NCBI GenBank assembly: GCA_028718465.1
Contig: JAQULX010000129.1
Location: 1-7,414 of the forward strand
Length of the DNA: 7,414 bases
DNA from: Dehalococcoidales bacterium
GTDB taxonomy: Bacteria; Chloroflexota; Dehalococcoidia; Dehalococcoidales; UBA3254
Direction: 5' to 3'
Shown: one piece after another, positions 1-4,823 of the stretch
Numbering within the stretch: position 1 is the stretch's first letter
Layout of the letters: each line of letters opens with the position of its first letter
Notes under the pieces: generated by a model
The model's database searches: none
Seen by the model: only the letters and a program-made list of their open reading frames with translations
What the model was told of the DNA's origin: nothing
Position numbers and translations under genes: made by a program

Positions 1-81
1 CACCTTTTTGAAGAGCCGGGTAAGCTGGAGAAGGTGGCTGACCTGGCAAAAGAGTGGTTCCTCAAACACCTGGGGCGCTGA
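1..81 (+). CDS. C-terminal end of a probable alpha/beta hydrolase (dienelactone hydrolase-like), partial
   Basis: The window opens inside a reading frame that gives 26 residues and ends at TGA (79-81). The tail starts HLFEEPGKLEKVADLAKEWF and ends LKHLGR. From memory of the families, an H-x-F-E-E-P-G-x-L-E-x-V-A-x-L-A-x-x-W-F tail is typical of small alpha/beta hydrolases of the dienelactone hydrolase type. These are often annotated as hydrolases or fused to phosphoribosyltransferase domains. In them the histidine before L-F-E is the catalytic histidine of the Ser-Asp-His triad, followed by the final amphipathic helix. The nucleophile and acid lie upstream of the window, so substrate and total length cannot be judged. 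The family call is inference from a short tail. A 6-bp hairpin follows the stop without a T-tract. Confidence 0.6.
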   Translation, partial: HLFEEPGKLEKVADLAKEWFLKHLGR

Positions 82-86
82 TATTC

Positions 87-101
87 GTACCATCCTGGTA
101 C
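87..101 (+). other. Small hairpin just after the hydrolase stop codon
   Basis: GTACCA (87-92) and TGGTAC (96-101) form a perfect 6-bp stem around a TCC loop, five bases after the stop. No T-run follows, so it is not a classical intrinsic terminator. It could mark the 3' end of the hydrolase transcript. Confidence 0.3.
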
Positions 102-112
102 AAAGCATCTCC

Positions 113-208
113 CCTTCCCCTGTCATGCTGGAGGCCCCTCTCCCGTCATTCAGTCACGACAGGATAATAAAGGATTGCCGCCATCCTTCCCCTGTCACCC
201 TGGAGGCC
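113..208. repeat. Pair of 24-bp imperfect direct repeats
   Basis: The segment at 113-136 (starting CCTTCCCCTGTCA and ending CTGGAGGCC) recurs at 185-208 with 22 of 24 positions identical; the two mismatches lie in the middle. The copies are offset by 72 bp. CCTGTC at 119-124 also has its inverse GACAGG at 158-163, and AAGGAT (170-175) pairs with ATCCTT (183-188) around a 7-base loop. Clustered GC-rich, hairpin-prone sequence of this kind is typical of dispersed intergenic repeats, often seen near 3' ends of genes. Copy number elsewhere in the genome cannot be seen from here. Confidence 0.6.
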
Positions 209-230
209 TCGAGAGGAATACCTTAATACC

Positions 231-334
231 CTCGCCGAAGGCGAGACGAAATGGCGCGGGGACCCTTTGGGTGTCCCTCGGTGCCGGCAAACCCCGGTCA
301 CCTTACCTGCTTGCGCAGGCCGTGGGTGACCCGG
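231..334. repeat. Cluster of consecutive hairpins in non-coding DNA
   Basis: Three structures follow one another. CTCGCC/GGCGAG (231-236, 240-245) closes a GAA loop. GGGAC/GTCCC (259-263, 273-277) encloses a CCC-TTT-GGG-like inner stem. A longer arm pairs CCGGTCACC (294-302) with GGTGACCCGG (325-334), one base bulged, and carries an inner hairpin CCTGC-TTGC-GCAGG (306-319). None is followed by a T-tract. The two plus-strand ORFs through this area (8-226 and 175-414) have proline- and arginine-rich, unrecognisable products and look accidental. The whole interval 82-420 therefore appears to hold no gene, only repeat-like structured sequence. Confidence 0.55.
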
Positions 335-420
335 CCCTGGCTGCCACAGGCGTATTAATCGTCATTCCCCTCCCTCCACCCCTTCGGCCCCACCGGAGGC
401 GTAAGGTGAGCTAAGTATTC

Positions 421-450
421 TGGATAGAGCTACTTTATCTTTAGTATAAT
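421..450 (+). promoter_or_regulatory. Candidate sigma-70 promoter upstream of the TspO-like gene
   Basis: A perfect -10 hexamer TATAAT lies at 445-450. A weak -35 TGGATA (4 of 6 matches to TTGACA) lies at 421-426 with an 18-bp spacer. It sits at the sharp change from GC-rich repeats to AT-rich DNA and would give a 5' leader of about 100 bases. A second candidate is TTGACC (494-499), 17-bp spacer, TAAAAC (517-522), with a better -35 and a poorer -10. I cannot tell which is used. Confidence 0.4.
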
Positions 451-557
451 ATAATTAACCATGCATACCTTGTGTCTTCAGAAGTATGAAGCATTGACCG
501 ATAGATAAGTCGAGGATAAAACTGACCAAATTTTAGTCGAAGAACTTGGGAGGTCGC

Positions 558-1361
558 ATGAATACAAGAAGGTCACCGGTAATTTTGTTAATTCTCAATC
601 TCTTGGGCTTCCTGGGCACCGTAGTCGTCAATGCTCTGGCCGTTACATTACCGCTGAACCAGAAAACTACCGGACAGTTGTCTGACCAGTATCCAAACCT
701 TTTTGTGCCTGCCGGACTCACCTTTTCGATCTGGGGGTTGATCTATATCCTTCTCGCTATTTTTGTCGTCTATCAGCTTATTGTCACTGTTAGAAGAGAC
801 GAAGATAGATTGGTCCCCTTCAGGAAAATCGGGTATTTATTTTTCATCTCGTCAATCCTGAATATCGGCTGGATTTTCTCCTGGCATTACGAAATTGTTC
901 CGTTATCTCTTGTAATCATGTTATTGTTGCTGGGGTCTCTCCTGGCTATCTATTTGAGATTGGATGTAGGTAAGAAGGGCGCACCCGGAAATGAACGATA
1001 TCTGGTACACCTTCCTTTCAGCATATATCTGGGTTGGATAACTATAGCCACGATAGCTAATGTTACTGCCCTTCTGGTTGATCTTAACTGGAATAGATTT
1101 GGACTTAGCGAACAGTTCTGGGCGGTGGCGGTTATAATCGTGGGGATAGCTATAACTCTAAGCGTTCTCATCAGAAGACAGGATATTTTCTACGCTCTTG
1201 TGGTCGACTGGGCGTTATTGGGTATTTTGATCAAGCGGCTTGCGGACCCTGTTCCTGTTCAAAGTGTGGTTATAATCACTATAGCCGGTATGGTATTGAT
1301 TACCGCCCTGATATTGGTACAACTGGTCCGGAGAAAGGTCTATTCTGCCGGAACATCTTAG
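558..1361 (+). CDS. TspO/MBR-like polytopic membrane protein (tryptophan-rich sensory protein relative)
   Basis: This 267-residue, very hydrophobic protein has about eight predicted membrane segments (roughly 8-30, 54-76, 93-110, 114-134, 155-173, 187-204, 211-227, 236-257). The stretch with L-F-V-P-A-G at 48-53 and F-S-I-W-G-L-I-Y at 56-63 resembles the P-P-x-x-V-F-x-x-V-W-x-x-L-Y signature of TspO/MBR proteins. N102-x-x-W105 and the Y157-L-G-W160 to N168 region fit later TspO segments. Classical TspO has about 160 residues and five helices, so this is the longer relative, with roughly three extra C-terminal helices. TspO proteins bind porphyrins and sterol-like ligands; whether this branch does is unknown. 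ATG 558 is preferred over TTG 546 because the GGGAGGT ribosome site (548-554) overlaps the latter. It appears monocistronic. AGA and ATA codons are frequent, unlike in nrdJ or dxr. The family is fairly sure, the function is not. Confidence 0.75.
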   Translation: MNTRRSPVILLILNLLGFLGTVVVNALAVTLPLNQKTTGQLSDQYPNLFVPAGLTFSIWGLIYILLAIFVVYQLIVTVRRDEDRLVPFRKIGYLFFISSILNIGWIFSWHYEIVPLSLVIMLLLLGSLLAIYLRLDVGKKGAPGNERYLVHLPFSIYLGWITIATIANVTALLVDLNWNRFGLSEQFWAVAVIIVGIAITLSVLIRRQDIFYALVVDWALLGILIKRLADPVPVQSVVIITIAGMVLITALILVQLVRRKVYSAGTS

Positions 1362-1376
1362 CTGCAGGTGGAAATA

Positions 1377-1396
1377 CAGGTCGCCGGGCCGACCTG
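1377..1396 (+). terminator. Hairpin after the TspO-like gene, possible weak terminator
   Basis: CAGGTCG (1377-1383) and CGACCTG (1390-1396) form a perfect 7-bp GC-rich stem with a 6-base loop, 15 bases beyond the TspO-like stop codon. Position and stem suit a 3'-end structure, but no T-tract follows, so intrinsic termination is doubtful. Confidence 0.35.
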
Positions 1397-1421
1397 CGGT
1401 ACCATTGGAAGCGAGATGGGC

Positions 1422-1443
1422 ATTTGAAAACGCAAATTCAAAT
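1422..1443. promoter_or_regulatory. Perfect inverted repeat upstream of the microprotein gene
   Basis: ATTTGAA (1422-1428) and TTCAAAT (1437-1443) form a perfect 7-bp inverted repeat around 8 bases, ending three bases before the AGGAGG ribosome site of the small gene at 1457. It may be an operator for a dimeric repressor or an RNA hairpin in the leader. No regulator is recognised. Confidence 0.35.
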
Positions 1444-1456
1444 TTAAGGAGGGGCT

Positions 1457-1600
1457 ATGCCGTCGCTGCAAGCATTTTTCACCAATATGTCGGTGAAAAT
1501 GCCTCTTCATAAGAAGCTGTATCTGGTCTTTCGCAATAATATGATAAAGATTGTCAAGAGGCAGAGCTGCTGCGGACACCCCGGTGAACCAGGCTGCTGA
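1457..1600 (+). CDS. 47-residue microprotein with cysteine-rich CCGxxGxPGC tail
   Basis: This ORF starts at ATG 1457, four bases after a strong AGGAGG (1447-1452), and ends at TGA 1598-1600. The product begins MPSLQAFFTNMSVKMPLHKK, has a basic middle (R26, K31, K34, R35) and ends RQSCCGHPGEPGC, with cysteines at 38, 39 and 47. It has no membrane segment or export signal. From memory, very short proteins with a basic helix followed by CCG-x-x-G-x-P-G-C occur in Chloroflexota and some other bacteria as uncharacterised conserved proteins, which supports a real gene despite its size. The CC...C tail could bind a metal or cofactor, or be modified; that is speculation. M11 or M15 could be alternative starts, but neither has a comparable ribosome site. 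An 11-bp inverted repeat lies inside the first third of the coding region. Confidence 0.7.
   Translation: MPSLQAFFTNMSVKMPLHKKLYLVFRNNMIKIVKRQSCCGHPGEPGC
1472..1502. repeat. Long hairpin inside the microprotein coding region
   Basis: GCATTTTTCACC (1472-1483) pairs with GGTGAAAATGC (1492-1502), giving 11 base pairs with one bulged T and an 8-base loop. It begins 15 bases after the A of the start codon, and an in-frame ATG (1487) sits in its loop. In RNA it could affect translation or transcript stability; in DNA it could be a binding site. Chance is possible but unlikely at this length. Confidence 0.5.
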
Positions 1601-1726
1601 CAGACTGTAAAACAAAACCCTCGTGAAGGGTGATACTCGCCTCATCTGCCGCAGCCCAGCCTGGCTGTTAACAGCTAAGTGTAATGAATAATACGCGGAA
1701 AACCTTTTATTCTTAATTCGATAGAA

Positions 1727-2257
1727 ATGAAAAACAGTGTGCTTGTATGGGAACTTGTTGGAATAGCCTTTGTCTTTCTGGTAGGAGCTCTGCTGCATTT
1801 TGTATTTGAGTGGTCGGGCGAGTCGAGGATAGCAGGGCTATTTGCGTCAGTTAATGAGAGTGTTTGGGAGCACTTCAAACAGGGCTTCTGGCCCATGTGC
1901 ATTTACGGTGCCATTGAGTATGGCTTCCTGCGTAAACGGACAAATAACTTTTTTACAGCCAAAGCCGCGGCCGTTTATTTAATTCCCGTCATCACCGGAT
2001 TGAGCTTCTATGGTTACACGGCAATTATCGGCAAAGAGTTTCTAATAGTGGACATCCTTATCTTTCTTGTAGCCGTCGTCATAGGTCAGTTAACCAGCTA
2101 CAGGATACTGACTTCATCCAGGCTTCCGGCTTATACGAATGGCATTTCTATATTTTTCATAATAGTCCAGGCGCTGGTCCTGATGCTTTTCACCTTCTAT
2201 CCGCCCCACCTGCCAATCTTTCTTGATTCCAATACTGGAACCTACGGGATACCTTGA
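1727..2257 (+). CDS. DUF6512-family integral membrane protein
   Basis: This 176-residue protein has about five membrane segments (roughly 8-28, 52-68, 78-100, 105-127, 138-157). Landmarks are HFVFEWSG (24-31), the A-S-V-N-E-S-V-W-E-H block (40-49) and a C-terminal P-P-H-L-P-I-F (159-165) with T-G-T-Y-G-I at 170-175. From memory these identify the uncharacterised DUF6512 family, and the length is normal. The invariant-looking N, E and H residues of NESVWEH next to a membrane segment suggest a functional site, but no activity is known to me. ATG 1727 has no clear Shine-Dalgarno sequence (the preceding bases are TTCGATAGAA), and an in-frame stop at 1685-1687 leaves no good upstream start, so initiation may be weak or from a short leader. 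It stands alone, 126 bases after the microprotein gene, and converges with the minus-strand remnant at 2297. Confidence 0.75.
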   Translation: MKNSVLVWELVGIAFVFLVGALLHFVFEWSGESRIAGLFASVNESVWEHFKQGFWPMCIYGAIEYGFLRKRTNNFFTAKAAAVYLIPVITGLSFYGYTAIIGKEFLIVDILIFLVAVVIGQLTSYRILTSSRLPAYTNGISIFFIIVQALVLMLFTFYPPHLPIFLDSNTGTYGIP

Positions 2258-2296
2258 TATGGATATCCAACCGGGGCCTAAAATATTATTTATAAC

Positions 2297-2479
2297 CTAT
2301 AACCCCTCCTCCCTCCCGGCATTGCCGAAAGCCGCTGTCACAACATCGGACAGGGCCGGATGAATATGCATCCCGGCATGAATATCCTGCGCCGTTCCTT
2401 CTCTCGCCATGACATTCACCACCTCCTGTACAAGGACTGACGCCTGGGGGCCGATGACTATCACATCATACTCTTTCAT
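2297..2479 (-). pseudogene. Collapsed remnant of an FAD-dependent pyridine nucleotide-disulfide oxidoreductase
   Basis: The 60-codon frame starts MKEYDVIVIG, the usual N-terminal beta strand of the FAD-binding Rossmann fold. It continues directly as PQASVLVQEV and then VNVMAREGTA, with HIHPALSD at 38-45. That second part matches the C-terminal dimerisation domain of dihydrolipoamide dehydrogenase-like enzymes, where I-I-G-P-x-A-S is followed by a long helix and H-x-H-P-x-L-S-E. Everything between is gone: the rest of the FAD domain, the redox CXXXXC, and the NAD domain, about 400 residues in the family. The junction lies where both parental regions should encode V/I-I-G, so recombination between short matching sequences is likely. 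The active-site H40 remains but the usual glutamate is D45. The frame is still open and has an ATG with a poor ribosome site (AAAGGGG, 11 bases away). It lies 68 bases downstream of nrdJ on the same strand. A product could be made but could not be the enzyme. Confidence 0.75.
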
Positions 2480-2547
2480 GGTGTTCAGCCCCTTTGTTTA
2501 TTCATGGCATTCAAATTGACGCCGGGAGAAGAATTGCCTCCTGATCG

Positions 2548-4668
2548 CTACGGCCGGGCGCACCAGGCGCACCCGCCGGCATATTCCGAATCCACAGTCA
2601 CAAAAGGCCCGGTCTCCTCTTTGGCCTCCGGCAGCTTGTCCGGCAGTGTCAGCACCTGGTCCTTCTTGCTCCCGTAACGGTAGATGGTAATCCCTTTGCA
2701 CTTCAATTCATGGGCCAGGGTATAGACCCGGCGAATATCTTCCGGAGTCGCTTCTGCCGGCAGATTGACGGTCTTGGAGACTGAATTGTCCGAATATTTC
2801 TGGAAGACTGCTTGCATGCGGACATGCCACTCCGGGGCAATGTCCCAATCAGTGACCAGTACTCTGGCCGTATCTTCAGGAATTCCGGAAATCCCCTGAA
2901 GAGTCCCCTTCTGGGCCACTTTTTCCATGAGCTCCCGGGAATAAAACCCTCGCTCCCGGGCGATTCGTTCGAAAGCCGGATTTACCTCCAGCAGCCTGGT
3001 CCCTTCCATTACATTGCGCACGAAGGCGAGGGCAAAGAGGGGCTCGATTCCGCTGGAACAGCCGGCAATGATGCTGATAGTCCCCGTAGGAGCGATGGAG
3101 AGAACGGTGGCATTGCGCATCCTGGGACCGTCCGGCTTATCATAAACGCTGCCCTTGAAATTGGGGAAGACGCCCCTTCTGACAGCCAGTTCGACCGAAG
3201 TCTTCCGGGCTTCCTCCAGCATAAACTTCATGACGTTATCGGCAGCCTCCAGGGCCTCTTCCGAATTATAGGGGATGCCCATTTCGATCAGGGCATCGGC
3301 AAAACCCATCACCCCCAGCCCGATTTTCCGGTTCCCCTCTCTGGTCATCTTCTCTATCACCGGAAGCGGAAACTGGCTGGCTTCGATAACATTGTCCAGG
3401 AAATGAACGCAGGTCCGTACGGTCTGCCCCAGTTTGGGCCAATCGACCTGGCGGTCCTTGATCATTTTCGCCAGATTGATCGATCCCAGGTTGCAGCTCT
3501 CAAAAGGCAAAAGCGGGAGCTCCCCGCAGGGATTGGTGGCCTCCATTCTACCCAGTTGCGGGGTCGGATTGCGCCGGTTTATTTCATCCAGGAAGATCAG
3601 GCCCGGATCGCCGCTCCTCCAGGCATTGTTGACTATCAAATCAAAAATCTGCCGGGCTTCGATCGGTCTGACCTCCCTGTGAGTCCGCGGATTTATCAGG
3701 GACCATTTCTTCTTCTTTTTCACCGCCTCCATAAATTCATCGGAAGCGCCGACCGAGATGTTAAAGTTGGACAGGGCCGCCTCATCGCTCTTGGCCAGAA
3801 TAAACTCCATGATGTCGGGATGATCGGCATTCAATATCCCCATATTGGCCCCCCGGCGCTTCCCCCCCTGCTTCATTACGCCGGTTGCCGCATCAAATAC
3901 TTTCATAAAAGAGACCGGGCCGGAGGCGACTCCCTTCGTCGAACGCACGATATCGCCTTTCGGTCTGAGATGACTGAATGTAAATCCGGTCCCCCCGCCG
4001 GACTGATGGATCAAGGCCATGTTCTTCAGGGAATCGAAAATTTCCACGATCGAATCTTCTACCGGCAGGACAAAACAGGCGGACAACTGGCCCAGGGGCG
4101 CCCCGGCATTCATCAAAGTTGGTGTATTGGGCATAAACTCCAGGCGGCTCATCAGGTCGAAGAACTGCTGTTCCAGATCATGAATATCGGCCCCCGGATC
4201 GAAGCGGGTCTCTATCGCAGCGATAGTATGGGCTACGCGGTGAAATAACTGGTTGGGAGTCTCTATCAGGTTTCCATCCTGGTCGCGCAGGAGATAGCGG
4301 CGTTCCAGGACTTTAAGCGCATTTATCCCCAGCTTCAAATCATCGCGGACGCCCATAATTCCCTTCAGCCGCCGTATCTCGGACCGCTGTTCGCGATAAA
4401 GTATATAAGCTTTAGCGGTGGCGGGATAGCCTTGCGACATCAATACCTCTTCCACGATATCCTGAACATTTTCCACTCCGGGAACTGCGCGGGGGAATTT
4501 ATTCTCCAGGATCTCCACCACCCGGCGGGTCAGCCGGGCAGCCTCCTGGCGGCTTCCGCTTTTTGTTGCTTCCATGGCTTTGGCAATGGCATTCTCGATC
4601 TTCCCGGAATCGAAAACCACTACCGAGCCGTCGCGTTTTTTTATCCGGCTTATTCTGGATTCGATCAT
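2548..4668 (-). CDS. nrdJ: Adenosylcobalamin-dependent (class II) ribonucleotide reductase
   Basis: The 706-residue enzyme reduces ribonucleotides to deoxyribonucleotides using a radical generated from coenzyme B12, so it needs neither oxygen nor a small subunit. Residues about 4-92 form an ATP-cone allosteric domain (K11-R-D-G-S, then the K23-I-E-N-A-I helix). The catalytic barrel follows: C198 in Q-L-S-A-C, the N379-P-C-G-E383 block with thiyl-radical C381, and C392 in S-C-N-L-G. C198 and C392 are the expected reducing pair, and the 11-residue C381-C392 spacing equals that of the Lactobacillus leichmannii class II enzyme (C408/C419). P527-T-G-T is the phosphate-binding loop. The end carries C700-A-W-C703, probably the swinging dithiol that re-reduces the active site, with no long zinc-binding tail. 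ATG 4668 has AGGTGAT (4674-4680) at a 5-base spacing and TATAAT further upstream. No intein or frameshift is seen. It diverges from dxr. Confidence 0.93.
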   Translation of the reverse strand: MIESRISRIKKRDGSVVVFDSGKIENAIAKAMEATKSGSRQEAARLTRRVVEILENKFPRAVPGVENVQDIVEEVLMSQGYPATAKAYILYREQRSEIRRLKGIMGVRDDLKLGINALKVLERRYLLRDQDGNLIETPNQLFHRVAHTIAAIETRFDPGADIHDLEQQFFDLMSRLEFMPNTPTLMNAGAPLGQLSACFVLPVEDSIVEIFDSLKNMALIHQSGGGTGFTFSHLRPKGDIVRSTKGVASGPVSFMKVFDAATGVMKQGGKRRGANMGILNADHPDIMEFILAKSDEAALSNFNISVGASDEFMEAVKKKKKWSLINPRTHREVRPIEARQIFDLIVNNAWRSGDPGLIFLDEINRRNPTPQLGRMEATNPCGELPLLPFESCNLGSINLAKMIKDRQVDWPKLGQTVRTCVHFLDNVIEASQFPLPVIEKMTREGNRKIGLGVMGFADALIEMGIPYNSEEALEAADNVMKFMLEEARKTSVELAVRRGVFPNFKGSVYDKPDGPRMRNATVLSIAPTGTISIIAGCSSGIEPLFALAFVRNVMEGTRLLEVNPAFERIARERGFYSRELMEKVAQKGTLQGISGIPEDTARVLVTDWDIAPEWHVRMQAVFQKYSDNSVSKTVNLPAEATPEDIRRVYTLAHELKCKGITIYRYGSKKDQVLTLPDKLPEAKEETGPFVTVDSEYAGGCAWCARP

Positions 4669-4689
4669 ACGCTATCACCTCTAATATTC

Positions 4690-4695
4690 ATTATA
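4690..4695 (-). promoter_or_regulatory. -10 element of the nrdJ promoter
   Basis: On the minus strand a perfect TATAAT lies 21 bases upstream of the nrdJ start codon. Transcription would begin near 4683, giving a leader of about 15 bases that just contains the AGGTGAT ribosome site. No convincing -35 is present; TTCAAA sits about 19 bases upstream of the -10. Confidence 0.5.
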
Positions 4696-4702
4696 TGTCG
4701 AT

Positions 4703-4743
4703 CGGCCGTTCCAATTTGAATGGCCGTCGGTACTCAATATTGA
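4703..4743. promoter_or_regulatory. Two inverted repeats between divergent nrdJ and dxr
   Basis: CGGCCGTT (4703-4710) and AATGGCCG (4719-4726) form a 7-of-8 inverted repeat around 8 bases, placed over the expected -35 region of nrdJ. A perfect 10-bp palindrome TCAATATTGA lies at 4734-4743. Either could be an operator. NrdR boxes are expected before nrd genes, but this palindrome is centred on AAT/ATT, not on the ATA/TAT of the NrdR consensus as I remember it, so I do not call NrdR. Confidence 0.35.
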
Positions 4744-4808
4744 ATAGAAGAATCGGAACGTTAACCTGAACCTCGGCCGCCCAGCCTGCAATCAAACGGG
4801 ATTTGTTG

Positions 4809-4817
4809 TATTATAGT
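4809..4817 (+). promoter_or_regulatory. Possible -10 element immediately before dxr
   Basis: TATTAT (4809-4814) and the overlapping TATAGT (4812-4817) resemble -10 boxes only a few bases before the preferred dxr ATG at 4824. If used, the transcript would begin at or within a few bases of the start codon, so dxr would be leaderless. This agrees with the absence of a Shine-Dalgarno sequence there. No good -35 is seen. Confidence 0.3.
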
Positions 4818-4823
4818 GTTAAG

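Noticed and set aside
113..208. CRISPR array
   Set aside because: Only two imperfect copies are present, with no further regular repeats or spacers and no cas genes nearby.
8..414. Two overlapping plus-strand open frames (8-226 and 175-414)
   Set aside because: The first overlaps the hydrolase end in another frame. Both read through direct repeats and hairpins and give low-complexity Pro/Arg-rich products with no family resemblance.
1601..1726. Intrinsic terminator or RNA gene between the microprotein and DUF6512 genes
   Set aside because: Only weak 5-bp hairpins (1617-1631, 1652-1667) without T-tracts are seen, and no tRNA-like fold.
1358..1902. Minus-strand open frames of 146 and 75 codons
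   Set aside because: They run opposite the microprotein and DUF6512 genes, which have recognisable motifs; the minus-strand products have none.
2812..4248. A 478-codon open frame on the plus strand, antisense to nrdJ
   Set aside because: It lies wholly opposite a complete, motif-rich nrdJ, has an unrecognisable His-, Pro- and Gly-rich product and no convincing ribosome site. It is a shadow of GC-biased codon use.
2548..4668. Possible intein or split in nrdJ, common in this enzyme family
   Set aside because: The ATP cone, C198, NPCGE block, C392 and PTGT loop are contiguous at normal spacing with no inserted splicing domain.
4734..4743. NrdR box upstream of nrdJ
   Set aside because: The palindrome TCAATATTGA has a different centre from the NrdR consensus as I recall it and no properly spaced second copy was found.
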